Shown: piece by piece, positions 1-8,616 of the stretch
How positions within the stretch are numbered: position 1 is the stretch's first letter
Layout of the letters: every line of letters starts with the position of its first letter
Assembly: GCA_017481565.1 (NCBI GenBank)
Contig: JAFUOZ010000110.1
Coordinates: 1 to 43,095 of the forward strand
Direction: 5' to 3'
DNA length: 43,095 bases
Origin: Oscillospiraceae bacterium
GTDB taxonomy: Bacteria > Bacillota > Clostridia > Oscillospirales > Ruminococcaceae
Program-made: the position numbers and the translations under genes
Notes under the pieces: model-generated
The model's input: the letters and a program-made list of their open reading frames with translations, nothing else
What the model was told of the DNA's origin: nothing
Database searches by the model: none

Positions 1-1475
1 ACGGAAATAACTACAAGGTAAACCCTGCTCAGCTTTTTGAAAAGATGGGTATGACCAGCGCCCGTTCAAGCTCCTCTGCAATGATGAGCACAATGGCAGG
101 TTCAAGCATGAACGTCTGGGATGAGCTTATCGACAACGAAAAGCTTCTCAGCGAGCAGTACGATATACTTGCAGGACGTATGCCCGAAAACTACAACGAA
201 GTAGTTATAATGGTAAACAAGAACAACCAGATAGCAGACTACAGTCTTTACTGTCTTGGACTTATGGATGATGAAGAGCTTATCAAGGCGGTAAAGGACG
301 CTATGAAGAACGATACCGATAACCTGGATTTTGAAACAGAGCAGGTAAAGTTCACCTATGACGAGCTTTTAGATCTTCAGTTCAGACTTATTTTAAACAG
401 CGATTATTACGCAAAAGAAGACGGCGTCTGGGTAGATAAAAGCAAGGATGATATCTATATGAAGGAGCTTGTTGACAAGTCCGAGCCTATCAAGGTGGTA
501 GGTATCTTACGTCCCGGCGAAAACGCTATACTTTCCACAGAGGATTCTGTGGTAGTCGGCTACACTCACGCTCTTACAGAACATCTTATCAATAAGGTAA
601 ACGAAAGCGAGATCGTAAAGGAACAGAAGGACAATCCCGAAACAGATATTTTCACAGGCATCGAATTCCCCAAGGATGACGAGCTCGAAAAGGAATATAC
701 AATGGATGATATCAAGGCTTATATAGCTACCCTTCCTTTAGAGCAGCAGCAGGAAATCGGCGGCAAGCTCCAGCAGGCAATGGGTATGGGAATGACCGAG
801 GAACAGATTCTCGAAGCCTTCTCAAGCTATATGCCCAGTAACAAGACCGATGCAACCTATGACGGTAATCTGGCAAAGCTCGGCGTATCGGATATTGCTT
901 CTCCCCACCGCATAAGCATCTTCCCCAAGGATTTTGAATCCAAGGAAAAGATAGAGGAAATCATCAAGGAATATAACGATATGGTGAAATCTCTCGGCAA
1001 GGAAGAGATGGAGATAAACTACACCGATATCGTAGGTCTTATGATGACCTCCGTTACTACTATCATCGACGCTATAAGCTATATACTTATCGCCTTCGTT
1101 GCAATCTCCCTCGTGGTATCTTCAATTATGATAGGTATCATCACCTACATCTCCGTTCTTGAAAGAACCAAGGAAATCGGTATTCTTCGTGCTATGGGTG
1201 CGTCAAAGAGAGACGTATCAAGAGTATTCAATGCAGAAACTCTTATCGTAGGCTTTACGGCAGGTGTACTCGGTATAGGAATCACCTTACTGCTCCACCT
1301 CCCCGCAAATGCTATCATCGGTAGCTTTACCGATATCTACACCATCTGTTCTCTGCCCTGGCAGGGCGCTGTCATACTGATTGCAATCAGCATGATCTTA
1401 ACCCTTATCGCAGGTCTTATCCCTGCAAGAGTAGCGGCAAAGAAGGATCCCGTAGCGGCACTCCGCAGCGAATAA
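1..1475 (+). CDS. FtsX/MacB-type ABC transporter permease, 3' part
   Basis: The reading frame is open to the left edge of the window, so the gene is 5'-truncated; the first in-frame ATG at 45 is internal. The visible part has a long hydrophilic extracytoplasmic domain (about the first 340 residues, rich in Asp, Glu and Lys) followed by an FtsX domain. That domain has three membrane segments: one around TIIDAISYILIAFVAIS, then the conserved cytoplasmic turn ERTKEIGILRAMGASKRDV, then two more near the C-terminus, ending ARVAAKKDPVAALRSE. The GILRAMGAS and DPVAALR signatures are typical of MacB/LolC/YvcS-class permeases, which pair with an ATPase to move lipoproteins or peptides or to do mechanochemical work at the envelope. 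The ATPase is presumably upstream, outside the window. Substrate unknown. Confidence 0.9.
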   Translation, partial: GNNYKVNPAQLFEKMGMTSARSSSSAMMSTMAGSSMNVWDELIDNEKLLSEQYDILAGRMPENYNEVVIMVNKNNQIADYSLYCLGLMDDEELIKAVKDAMKNDTDNLDFETEQVKFTYDELLDLQFRLILNSDYYAKEDGVWVDKSKDDIYMKELVDKSEPIKVVGILRPGENAILSTEDSVVVGYTHALTEHLINKVNESEIVKEQKDNPETDIFTGIEFPKDDELEKEYTMDDIKAYIATLPLEQQQEIGGKLQQAMGMGMTEEQILEAFSSYMPSNKTDATYDGNLAKLGVSDIASPHRISIFPKDFESKEKIEEIIKEYNDMVKSLGKEEMEINYTDIVGLMMTSVTTIIDAISYILIAFVAISLVVSSIMIGIITYISVLERTKEIGILRAMGASKRDVSRVFNAETLIVGFTAGVLGIGITLLLHLPANAIIGSFTDIYTICSLPWQGAVILIAISMILTLIAGLIPARVAAKKDPVAALRSE

Positions 1476-1556
1476 GCAGGTTGCACCTGCAGGCAGCTCA
1501 ATTTTTGAAATTATATTTTTTAAAATGGCGGCGATATAAAAACTGAACAAACATAA

Positions 1557-1594
1557 AAAAGACTGTAGAAAACCGAAGTTTTTTACAGTCTTTT
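1557..1594. terminator. Bidirectional intrinsic terminator
   Basis: The inverted repeat AAAAGACTGTA / TACAGTCTTTT flanks a short A/T-rich inner stem and a CCGAAG-type loop. There are T-runs on both sides. It lies between the convergent permease gene and the small minus-strand gene, so it can serve both. Confidence 0.8.
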
Positions 1595-1611
1595 GATTTT
1601 GTAAAGGGCAA

Positions 1612-1884
1612 TCAGACTCCCGAATGTGTTCCTTTCGCTCCGTAGGTGCTGTCATCATCGTTTATTATCGGTGTAGCCTTGGGGTAAAGCTTGTGATAAG
1701 CCTCTTCCCTGTCCGCCTCCGAGCCTTCGGGAACAAGTCCCGTATAATCACAGTCGCTCTGCGGTCTGCAGAATTTATTAAGGATAACGTCCTCCATCTG
1801 CGATTTCTCCTCCGCATTGCCCGGCACAATCTTTTTCATAAGCTCGGATTCTTTTTTATATTCGTTTTCATTTTTTCTGCTCAT
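1612..1884 (-). CDS. Small hypothetical protein, 90 aa
   Basis: I do not recognise this protein. It is a short soluble protein with a charged Lys/Glu-rich N-terminus, two cysteines (one in NKFCRP) and an aspartate run near the C-terminus. The start is supported by a strong AGGGAGGT ribosome binding site seven bases upstream, with a TATAAT-like box before it. It stands alone: the AraC gene upstream on the same strand ends in its own terminator, and the permease converges on it. Its translation signal is much better than those of the overlapping opposite-strand frames, so I take it as real. Function unknown. Confidence 0.65.
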   Translation of the reverse strand: MSRKNENEYKKESELMKKIVPGNAEEKSQMEDVILNKFCRPQSDCDYTGLVPEGSEADREEAYHKLYPKATPIINDDDSTYGAKGTHSGV

Positions 1885-1945
1885 AATAATACCTCCCTTA
1901 CGCTTTATTATAAACAGAAAAAATCAGAATATCACGTAAAAAATA

Positions 1946-1975
1946 ACAGGCGGAGCATTAAGCACTTCCGCCTGT
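1946..1975 (-). terminator. Intrinsic terminator after the AraC-type gene
   Basis: A perfect 9 bp stem (ACAGGCGGA / TCCGCCTGT) with a 12-base loop is followed on the minus strand by a T-rich tract (TATTTTTTAC). It lies directly downstream of the regulator's stop codon. Confidence 0.75.
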
Positions 1976-1999
1976 CGTTATTATATTATGCACGTATAA

Positions 2000-2845
2000 T
2001 CAGCTTCTGCAATAATCTCTTGGTGTTACGCCCTTCTGGAGCTTGAATACCTTTATAAAATAGCTGTAATCGTTGAAGCCGCATTTTTTTGAGATCTCCG
2101 ATAGCTTTTCCTTTGTACCCGCTATCATCTCGCAGGCGATCTGGATGCGATAATAATTAAGATACTCTACAGGAGTTCTGCCAGTATATTCCTTAAAGGC
2201 ACGACAGAAATAGTTTCTGTTCATACCACATTCCTCTGCCATCTGCTCAAGTGTAACCTGCTCGTGAAAATGATTTTCGATATAAGTCAGTACGTTCTTG
2301 AATTTCTGCTTTTTCTTGGTCTCTGCGGCAGAAGCGGTTTTTTCTACGAAACAGCTCTTCATTTCAAGGATCATACCAAACAGAGTAAGTAGTCCGCTCT
2401 GCACGGAAAATTCGTAGGTGTATTCCTTGCGGTGCATACAGTCTATTATGTTTCCTGCCTGCTTTGACAGATTACCTTCTTTTTCAAAAATCAGAACAGC
2501 CTGCTTGTCACGGTTAAGTATCGGACGCATCATACTGGCGCAGGCGGGACAGCATTTTAAAAGTGTTGCCGCATCAAAAACAAGACAATCGTAAACACAG
2601 CCATCAGGCTCGCCGCCGTGTATAGCACCACCAACCACAAAGGCGCAATCGCCCTCACGAAGAGTATATTCCCTACTGTCGACGTTAAGACAGAAGCTAC
2701 CCCTACGGATTAAAATAAGCTCACATTCGTTATGCCAATGATATATCATACTGTATCTTGGATGCACATCCGTAACGTGATAGCACTCGCAGGGAAATTC
2801 TCTTGTGCCATGTTCCTTTTTTTCGCAGTATCCTATGTATTTCAT
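2000..2845 (-). CDS. AraC/XylS-family transcriptional regulator
   Basis: A 281-residue AraC-type regulator. Residues about 1-150 form a cupin-like sensing domain; MIYHWHNECELILIRRG and REGDCAFVVGG are typical of its first strands. Residues about 180-281 carry the paired helix-turn-helix domain: VTLEQMAEECGMNRNYFCRAF, then ISKKCGFNDYSYFIKVFK and the GVTPRDY end. The start has an AAAGGAAAG ribosome binding site. The gene is divergent from the cellobiose phosphorylase gene across 307 bases and has its own promoter there. Sugar-responsive AraC regulators often sit beside the operon they control, so control of cellobiose use is a reasonable inference. The ligand is not known. Confidence 0.9.
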   Translation of the reverse strand: MKYIGYCEKKEHGTREFPCECYHVTDVHPRYSMIYHWHNECELILIRRGSFCLNVDSREYTLREGDCAFVVGGAIHGGEPDGCVYDCLVFDAATLLKCCPACASMMRPILNRDKQAVLIFEKEGNLSKQAGNIIDCMHRKEYTYEFSVQSGLLTLFGMILEMKSCFVEKTASAAETKKKQKFKNVLTYIENHFHEQVTLEQMAEECGMNRNYFCRAFKEYTGRTPVEYLNYYRIQIACEMIAGTKEKLSEISKKCGFNDYSYFIKVFKLQKGVTPRDYCRS

Positions 2846-2901
2846 AATATGCTTTCCTTTTCGTTGTTATAAAAACTGAAAATAGTTATACTTATACAAA
2901 T

Positions 2902-2930
2902 ATTATACCATTTTGACTTGTTTATGTAAA
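2902..2930 (-). promoter_or_regulatory. Sigma-A promoter for the AraC-type regulator
   Basis: Read on the minus strand: TTTACA (2925-2930), a 17-base spacer and TATAAT (2902-2907), about 57 bases upstream of the start codon. Further into the same gap, TGCAC at 2966-2970 and GTGCA at 2990-2994 form a spaced inverted repeat that could be an operator. Confidence 0.7.
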
Positions 2931-3052
2931 GAAAAAATTTTAAGTAAATCTGAAATTGTAAGAAATGCACTAAAAAATAAAATCTGTTTGTGCAAAAAAA
3001 CCATTGTTTACGGAGAAACAAAAAAATATTTCACTAAAAACGATTACAAGCC

Positions 3053-3081
3053 TTGCATAATTCGGATAAATATTATATAAT
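3053..3081 (+). promoter_or_regulatory. Sigma-A promoter for cellobiose phosphorylase
   Basis: TTGCAT (3053-3058), a 17-base spacer and TATAAT (3076-3081). The predicted leader is about 65 bases. It holds an AAGAAAT...ATTTCTT inverted repeat (about 3089-3121), which could be an operator or an RNA hairpin, and a strong AGGAGG site before the ATG. Confidence 0.75.
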
Positions 3082-3152
3082 AGAATTTAAGAAATTTGTC
3101 TGTAACGATGTAATTTCTTTTCATCTTACACCAAAAAAATCAGGAGGATCCT

Positions 3153-5663
3153 ATGAAATTCGGTTATTTTGACGATACCAACAGAGAGTATGTCATTACC
3201 TCTCCCAAGACCCCTTACCCCTGGATTAACTATCTGGGAACACAGGGCTTCTTCTCACTTATCTCAAACACAGCAGGCGGTTATTGCTTCTATAAGGATG
3301 CAAGACTCAGACGAATCACACGTTACCGCTACAACAACGTTCCCGTTGATATGGGCGGACGTTACTTCTACATCAACGACGGCGGTCACATCTGGAACCC
3401 CGCTTGGTCACCCGTAAAGACCACACTTGACAGCTACGAATGCCGTCACGGTATGGGCTATACAAAGATTGCCAGCTCCTCAAAGGGCGTAGAAGCTAAG
3501 GTTACATTCTTCGTACCTCAGAACTTCAACGGCGAAATCCAGAAGGTTACATTAAAGAACACAACAGACGCCGCAAAGAGCCTTAAGCTCTTCAGCTTCA
3601 TCGAATGGTGCTTATGGGACGCTAACGACGATACAACAAACTTCCAGAGAAACTTCAACACAGGCGAAGTTGAAATCGACGGCTCCGTTATCTACCACAA
3701 GACAGAATACAAGGAAAGACGTGACCATTTCGCATTCTACGGCGTAAATGCTCCCATCAACGGTTTCGATACAGACAGAGAAAGCTTCCTCGGCTTATAC
3801 AACGGCTTTGACGCTCCTCAGACAGTATTTGCAGGCAAGCCCAATATGTCAGTTGCTGACGGTTGGTCACCCGTTGCTTCTCACTATATCGAAGTAGAGC
3901 TTCAGCCCGGCGAAAGCAAGGATTACGTATTCTGCCTCGGCTACGTTGAAAATGCATTTGAAGAAAAGTTTGCCGCTGATCTTGATGACAACAGCACAAT
4001 CATCACAAGCCGCGGCAGCAAGAAGAATATAATCAACAAGACAAAGGCAAAGGAAATGCTCGCTATGTGCGACACAGCTGAAAAGGCTGACAAGCTCTTT
4101 GAAGAGCTCTGCGCACACTGGAACAGCCTCCTCGGTCAGTACAGCGTTGATTCTCCTGACGAAAAGCTCAACAGAATGGTTAACATCTGGAACCAGTATC
4201 AGTGCATGGTTACCTTCAACATGTCCCGTTCCGCTTCTTACTTTGAAAGTGGTATCGGTAGAGGTATGGGCTTCCGTGACTCCAACCAGGACCTTCTCGG
4301 CTTTGTTCACCAGATTCCCGAAAGAGCAAGAGAGAGAATCCTCGATATTGCCGCTACTCAGCTTGAGGACGGCGGCAACTACCACCAGTATCAGCCTCTT
4401 ACAAAGAAGGGCAACGATGCTGCAGGTACAAACTTCAATGACGATCCTCTGTGGATGATCCTTTCCACAGCAGCATATATCAAGGAAACAGGCGATATGG
4501 GTATTCTCGATGAAATGGTACCCTACAAGAATGATGATTCACTTGCACAGCCTCTCCTTGACCACCTTAAGAGATCCTTCTATCACGTTGTAAACAACAA
4601 GGGTCCTCACGGTCTGCCCCTTATCGGACGTGCTGACTGGAACGACTGCCTTAACCTGAACTGCTTCTCAAGAGTTCCCGGCGAAAGCTTCCAGAATACA
4701 GCAAGCAACATTGCTAAGGAAGTACACCCCGAAACAGGCGCTCCTCTTAACGAGGAAACTGCTGAATCTGTAATGATCGCAGGTATGTTTACATATATCG
4801 GACCTGAGTATGTGGCTCTCTGCCGCAAGAAGGGCGATATCGAAGAGGCTGACAAGGCACAGGCTGAGATCGACAAGATGAAGGAAGCTATCATCAATCA
4901 CGGCTGGGACGGCGAATGGTTCCTCAGAGCTTACGACGCTTACGGCAAGAAGGTGGGCTCCAACGAGAACGAAGAGGGCAAGATCTTTATCGAGCCTCAG
5001 GGCTTCTGCGTAATGTCCGATATCGGCGGCAAGGAATATACAGAAAAGACAATGGCAAGCATTGAGAAGTATCTGGGAACAAAGCACGGTCTTGTTCTTA
5101 ACAATCCCGCATTCACAAGATATATCGTAGAGTACGGCGAGATCTCCACATATCCCGGCGGATACAAGGAGAACGCAGGTATCTTCTGCCACAATAACGC
5201 TTGGATCATGTGTGCTGCTGCATATGCAGGCATGGGCGATGCTGCTTATGATTACTATACAAGAATAGCTCCTGCATTCCAGGAGGACGAGCAGCTCCAC
5301 AGAACCGAGCCTTATGTATACGCTCAGATGATCGCAGGTAAGGATGCTAAGCGTTTCGGCGAGGCTAAGAACAGCTGGCTCACAGGTACAGCTGCATGGA
5401 ACTTTGTTGCAATTTCACAGTATATCCTGGGAATTATCCCTGATTATGAGGGACTTAAGATAGATCCTTCCATTCCTAAGGAGTGGGACGGCTATTCTAT
5501 CACAAGAAAGTTCAGAGGTGCTGAATTCAATATTAAGATCGAGAATCCCGATCACGTTTCAAAGGGTATCAAGTCTCTTACTGTTGACGGCAATGCTGTT
5601 GAGGGCAATATCATCAGCGGCATCACAAGCGGCGTACATGAAGTTGTAGCTGTAATGGGCTGA
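3153..5663 (+). CDS. cbp: Cellobiose phosphorylase (GH94)
   Basis: Cytoplasmic inverting phosphorylase: cellobiose + phosphate gives alpha-glucose 1-phosphate + glucose, saving ATP during cellulose breakdown. At 836 aa it has the usual length and matches clostridial cellobiose phosphorylases end to end as I remember them ([15 protein letters not shown] at the N-terminus, then [13 protein letters not shown]). The expected order is an N-terminal beta-sandwich (about 1-280), a helical linker, an (alpha/alpha)6 barrel with the catalytic acid Asp498 in ADWNDCLN, and a C-terminal beta domain. There is no signal peptide. The subsite motif [21 protein letters not shown] is intact. The gene is monocistronic, between its own promoter and a terminator. 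Cellodextrin phosphorylase is the alternative but is less similar. Confidence 0.96.
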   Translation: MKFGYFDDTNREYVITSPKTPYPWINYLGTQGFFSLISNTAGGYCFYKDARLRRITRYRYNNVPVDMGGRYFYINDGGHIWNPAWSPVKTTLDSYECRHGMGYTKIASSSKGVEAKVTFFVPQNFNGEIQKVTLKNTTDAAKSLKLFSFIEWCLWDANDDTTNFQRNFNTGEVEIDGSVIYHKTEYKERRDHFAFYGVNAPINGFDTDRESFLGLYNGFDAPQTVFAGKPNMSVADGWSPVASHYIEVELQPGESKDYVFCLGYVENAFEEKFAADLDDNSTIITSRGSKKNIINKTKAKEMLAMCDTAEKADKLFEELCAHWNSLLGQYSVDSPDEKLNRMVNIWNQYQCMVTFNMSRSASYFESGIGRGMGFRDSNQDLLGFVHQIPERARERILDIAATQLEDGGNYHQYQPLTKKGNDAAGTNFNDDPLWMILSTAAYIKETGDMGILDEMVPYKNDDSLAQPLLDHLKRSFYHVVNNKGPHGLPLIGRADWNDCLNLNCFSRVPGESFQNTASNIAKEVHPETGAPLNEETAESVMIAGMFTYIGPEYVALCRKKGDIEEADKAQAEIDKMKEAIINHGWDGEWFLRAYDAYGKKVGSNENEEGKIFIEPQGFCVMSDIGGKEYTEKTMASIEKYLGTKHGLVLNNPAFTRYIVEYGEISTYPGGYKENAGIFCHNNAWIMCAAAYAGMGDAAYDYYTRIAPAFQEDEQLHRTEPYVYAQMIAGKDAKRFGEAKNSWLTGTAAWNFVAISQYILGIIPDYEGLKIDPSIPKEWDGYSITRKFRGAEFNIKIENPDHVSKGIKSLTVDGNAVEGNIISGITSGVHEVVAVMG

Positions 5664-5695
5664 TAATATACAGCTTTGAATAACTGAATATATTG

Positions 5696-5733
5696 CGGCG
5701 GCGGAAACTTGTTGTTTCCGCTGCCGTTTTTTT
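5696..5733 (+). terminator. Intrinsic terminator after cbp
   Basis: A 13 bp GC-rich stem (CGGCGGCGGAAAC / GTTTCCGCTGCCG, one mismatch) with loop TTGTT is followed by seven T. Confidence 0.9.
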
Positions 5734-5768
5734 GGCAGCAAAATATACAAAATATTTATAATTTAGTC

Positions 5769-5797
5769 TTGCAAAACGCTGAAAATAATGTTATAAT
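5769..5797 (+). promoter_or_regulatory. Sigma-A promoter for yajC
   Basis: TTGCAA (5769-5774), a 17-base spacer and TATAAT (5792-5797), 46 bases before the preferred yajC start. Confidence 0.75.
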
Positions 5798-5843
5798 AAA
5801 TTATTAGTATTATTTTATAATGTGTATGGAGGAATTGTTTATT

Positions 5844-6233
5844 ATGAATTATCTTATGCTTGCCGCATGGTCAGAGGCTGCCACTTCATCAGGCGAAGAG
5901 GCAATGGCTCAGGCACAGATGGGCTCACTTATTTTTTCAACTGTTCTGCTTCTGGTATTTTTCTATTTCTTTATGGTAAGACCCCAGAAGAAAAAGGAAA
6001 AGGAACAGAAGGAAATGAGAGACAGTATCCAGATAGGCGACGAGGTGACCACTATCGGCGGTATCACAGGTATCGTGGTACGTAAGACAGAGGATACAGT
6101 CGTTATCGAAACAGGCGGAGACCGTAACAAGGTAAGAGTAAAGATCTGGGCTGTTTCCGAAAACGCTACAAAGCATGACGCACCTCCCGAGGAGGGAATC
6201 AAGCTTAAGAAGAAGTCCAACGCCGACGACTAA
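5844..6233 (+). CDS. yajC: Preprotein translocase accessory subunit YajC
   Basis: YajC is a small membrane protein that works with SecDF at the Sec translocon. This one has a short N-terminal region, one membrane helix (GSLIFSTVLLLVFFYFFMV) and the diagnostic RPQKKKEKE motif. A cytoplasmic domain follows, with IGDEVTTIGGITGIV. I chose the ATG at 5844 (129 aa) because GGAGG at 5828-5832 is correctly spaced for it; the in-frame ATG at 5820 has no ribosome binding site. It heads a short same-strand group with a membrane protein and the SCIFF genes. The tail after the SH3-like domain is Lys/Asp-rich. Confidence 0.93.
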   Translation: MNYLMLAAWSEAATSSGEEAMAQAQMGSLIFSTVLLLVFFYFFMVRPQKKKEKEQKEMRDSIQIGDEVTTIGGITGIVVRKTEDTVVIETGGDRNKVRVKIWAVSENATKHDAPPEEGIKLKKKSNADD

Positions 6234-6304
6234 GCTGTTGTTCTAAAAAATATTCATCTGCATATATTTAAGTGATATGATGTATGCAGAGGTGAACGGT
6301 TTTG

Positions 6305-6694
6305 ATGAAAAAAGTCAGAAAAGACGATAATATCAGGGCAGCAGCAGTATCTGTCCTTGCATGCGTGGGAGCATTGTTTATCTGTACGGTATTCTTTTCA
6401 TGGCTTGCCTCACGGCTTGACCTTTCCGATACGGCTGTTGAGGTCATGGCAGGAATAGCACTGAGCGCAGGCTGCTTTTCGGGTGCATTTGCGGCAGGGA
6501 ATATAAAGCGCAGAAAGGGTATCCTTTCGGGAATTGTATTCGGAGGAACGGTTTTTGCGGTCCTTATGCTGCTGGGAATGATACTGCTTAAAGGATTTTC
6601 GTCCGAGGGCATTGCCGCAAAGGCAGTACTTGTTGTGTGCTGTTCGGTTTCGGGTGGTATACTGGGAGTGAATACAAAGGCACTTTTTCGGTAA
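6305..6694 (+). CDS. Small four-helix membrane protein (TIGR04086-like)
   Basis: A 129-residue integral membrane protein with four predicted hydrophobic helices (about residues 11-32, 42-62, 70-94 and 105-123). It has a basic N-terminus (MKKVRKDD) and a positive loop (KRRKG) between helices 2 and 3. From memory, the TIGR04086 family of Firmicute membrane proteins is commonly found beside yajC, as here. The function is unknown. The ATG at 6305 is preferred, with AGAGGTG ten bases upstream; a TTG directly before it at 6302 is the alternative. The gap from yajC is 71 bases with no terminator, so co-transcription with yajC is likely. Confidence 0.75.
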   Translation: MKKVRKDDNIRAAAVSVLACVGALFICTVFFSWLASRLDLSDTAVEVMAGIALSAGCFSGAFAAGNIKRRKGILSGIVFGGTVFAVLMLLGMILLKGFSSEGIAAKAVLVVCCSVSGGILGVNTKALFR

Positions 6695-6729
6695 TATTGC
6701 ATAATTCGGGCTTTTTTTACGATTACCTA

Positions 6730-6758
6730 TTGAAATCTTCGGAAATTTGTGTTATAAT
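6730..6758 (+). promoter_or_regulatory. Sigma-A promoter for the SCIFF precursor gene
   Basis: TTGAAA (6730-6735), a 17-base spacer and TATAAT (6753-6758), giving a leader of about 28 bases before the scfA start. Confidence 0.75.
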
Positions 6759-6792
6759 AAAAAATATTATTGAATATGGAGGGATCACTGCT

Positions 6793-6930
6793 ATGAAGCA
6801 TATTAAGACAATTAATAAGGCTAATCTGAAGCAGACTGCTGCCAAGGGCGGCTGCGGCAGATGCCAGGCTTCCTGCCAGTCAGCTTGCAAGACTTCCTGC
6901 ACAGTTGCAAACCAGAAGTGCGAAAAGTAA
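6793..6930 (+). CDS. scfA: SCIFF peptide precursor (six cysteines in forty-five residues)
   Basis: Precursor of a ribosomally made, thioether-linked peptide (ranthipeptide) conserved across Clostridia. It is exactly 45 residues with exactly six cysteines, at 21, 24, 28, 32, 36 and 43. The leader starts MKHIKTINKANLK and the core holds CQSACKTSCT. Cys32 and Thr37 occupy the positions where, as I recall, the Clostridium thermocellum maturase forms a Cys-Thr thioether. The start is fixed by GGAGGG nine bases upstream; longer in-frame starts lack such a site. The maturase gene follows 119 bases later, across a terminator-like hairpin. The biological role of SCIFF is not settled. Confidence 0.95.
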   Translation: MKHIKTINKANLKQTAAKGGCGRCQASCQSACKTSCTVANQKCEK

Positions 6931-6948
6931 TTGCATAATCTGCGGAAG

Positions 6949-6994
6949 CAAGGGGCATGGAGCGGAATACCGCACCGTGTGCCCTTGTTTTTTT
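6949..6994 (+). terminator. Terminator or attenuator between SCIFF precursor and maturase
   Basis: An imperfect GC-rich hairpin starts with CAAGGGGCATGG and closes with CCGTGTGCCCTTG. It has a nested CGG/CCG inner stem and is followed by seven T. Partial termination here would make much more precursor than maturase mRNA, a usual arrangement in peptide modification loci. Confidence 0.7.
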
Positions 6995-7049
6995 ACCGAG
7001 ATAATTTGAAAGGAGCAGTCCGATTTTTCAGATATCGGGCGTTTTGATT

Positions 7050-8426
7050 ATGATTCATAAGTATAAATTAAACGGATATAATATAGTTCTCGACGTTCAC
7101 AGCGGCGGAGTTCATCTTGTGGATGAGCTTACATATGATATGCTGGATAATGTTCGTCCTCCCTTTGAGGATAAATGTCCCGAAAAGGTCATCGAAAAGC
7201 TTTCCAGATTTTACGAAAGAGAAGAGATCATCTCCTGCTATGAAGAGGTAGTCGAGCTTTATAATGAGCAGATACTCTATTCGGGCGATGACTATGAAAA
7301 ATTCGCTAAAATGTCTGTTGCGGCTCCCGTTAAGGCGATGTGCCTTTTAGTATCCATGGACTGTAACTTAAGATGCGAATACTGCTTTGCTTCCACAGGC
7401 GACTATGGTATGGGAAGAAAGCTCATGTCCTTTGAAACAGGTAAAAAGGCACTGGATTTCCTTCTTGAAAATTCAGGTGACCGTGAAAATCTGGAGCTTG
7501 ATTTCTTCGGCGGCGAACCCCTTATGAATTTTGATGTGGTAAAGCAGCTGGTAGAGTACGGACGTTCCAGAGAAAAGGAATACGGCAAGAAGTTCAGATT
7601 TACCATTACCACCAACGGAATGCTTCTTGATGAAGATAAAATGGACTTTATCAACAAGGAAATGTCCAACGTGGTTATGTCCGTTGACGGACGTAAAGAG
7701 GTCAATGACCGCATGAGAAAGCGTGTTGACGGTACAGGCACATATGATAAGATCATGGAAAACTATAAGCTGCTTGCAAAGAAGCGTAACTATGAAAATT
7801 ACTATGTAAGAGGAACCTTTACAAAGTATAATCTTGATTTTTCCAACGATGTGACCAGCCTTTTTGATGAAGGCTTCGATCAGATATCCGTTGAGCCTGT
7901 TGTATGCGATCCGGGTGAGAAGTATGCCTTTACCCAGAAGGATCTTCCTGCAATATTCTCCGAGTATGAGCGTCTTGCACAGATCATGCTTATAAATAAG
8001 AAACAGGGCAAGCATTTTAATTTCTTCCATTTCATGCTTGATCTGGATCAGGGACCCTGCGCAATAAAGCGTCTGAGAGGCTGCGGAAGCGGAAACGAGT
8101 ATGTTGCCATATCTCATGACGGAGATATTTATCCCTGCCATCAGTTTGTAGGTGTAGAAGAATATAAAATGGGTAATATCCATGAGGGTACCTTCAATAC
8201 CGAAATGAAGAAGGAATTTGCCGCAGCCCATATCTACAGCAAGGAAGAGTGCCGTAACTGCTGGGCAAAGTTCTACTGCAGCGGCGGCTGTAATGCGAAT
8301 AACTTTATCTATAACGGCAGTATTTTAAGTCCTCATAAGCTTTCCTGCGAGCTTGAAAAGAAACGCCTTGAATGTGCTATCATGATCAAGGCAGCGGAAG
8401 CGGAAGAAGCAATGATGAACGAATAA
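7050..8426 (+). CDS. scfB: SCIFF maturase, radical SAM/SPASM protein
   Basis: Radical SAM enzyme that installs thioether crosslinks in the SCIFF peptide. The N-terminal region (about 1-90) resembles a precursor-recognition (RRE-like) domain. CNLRCEYC at about residues 105-112 binds the radical [4Fe-4S] cluster, followed by FFGGEPL. The C-terminal SPASM region has cysteines in GPCAIKRLRGCGSG, YPCHQF, CRNCWAKFYCSGGCNAN and LSCELEK, enough for two auxiliary clusters. The ATG at 7050 is used; TTG at 7044 would add two residues and is equally compatible with homologues starting just before IHK. The AGGAG at 7011 is too far away to decide. It probably depends on read-through from scfA. Confidence 0.95.
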   Translation: MIHKYKLNGYNIVLDVHSGGVHLVDELTYDMLDNVRPPFEDKCPEKVIEKLSRFYEREEIISCYEEVVELYNEQILYSGDDYEKFAKMSVAAPVKAMCLLVSMDCNLRCEYCFASTGDYGMGRKLMSFETGKKALDFLLENSGDRENLELDFFGGEPLMNFDVVKQLVEYGRSREKEYGKKFRFTITTNGMLLDEDKMDFINKEMSNVVMSVDGRKEVNDRMRKRVDGTGTYDKIMENYKLLAKKRNYENYYVRGTFTKYNLDFSNDVTSLFDEGFDQISVEPVVCDPGEKYAFTQKDLPAIFSEYERLAQIMLINKKQGKHFNFFHFMLDLDQGPCAIKRLRGCGSGNEYVAISHDGDIYPCHQFVGVEEYKMGNIHEGTFNTEMKKEFAAAHIYSKEECRNCWAKFYCSGGCNANNFIYNGSILSPHKLSCELEKKRLECAIMIKAAEAEEAMMNE

Positions 8427-8436
8427 GGAAAATAAT

Positions 8437-8477
8437 AAAAGCTGTTTCTGTATATAAACAGAGACAGCTTTTGTATA
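8437..8477 (+). terminator. Intrinsic terminator after scfB
   Basis: A 15 bp stem (AAAAGCTGTTTCTGT / ACAGAGACAGCTTTT, one G-U pair) with a 6-base loop is followed by TTTTGTAT. Confidence 0.85.
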
Positions 8478-8514
8478 TGGTGCATAAAAATTTACATAAT
8501 AGTTACCGAAAGTA

Positions 8515-8543
8515 TTGCAATTTACAATATAATATGGTATAAT
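8515..8543 (+). promoter_or_regulatory. Sigma-A promoter for the chemoreceptor gene
   Basis: TTGCAA (8515-8520), a 17-base spacer and TATAAT (8538-8543). No sigma-28 flagellar promoter is evident. Confidence 0.7.
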
Positions 8544-8616
8544 AGTTATATCAAATCTGACATATTGTGACGACGGACTTATATAATACAGCATTGCTGT
8601 AATAGGAGGTATATTT

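Noticed and set aside
1624..2046. Plus-strand frame of 140 aa
   Set aside because: It crosses a terminator and the ends of two minus-strand genes that have better signals.
4668..5300. Minus-strand frame of 210 aa opposite cellobiose phosphorylase
   Set aside because: Composition follows from the codon bias of the plus-strand gene (Cys/Ser/Leu-rich), with no start signal.
6637..6792. Longer start for the SCIFF precursor frame (97 aa)
   Set aside because: The extension overlaps the preceding membrane-protein gene and the scfA promoter; the 45-residue form has the proper ribosome binding site and matches the family.
7023..7049. ATT at 7023 as an scfB start, seven bases after AGGAG
   Set aside because: It would add nine residues before the usual family N-terminus (just ahead of IHK), and ATT starts are very rare. 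TTG 7044 or ATG 7050 fit better.
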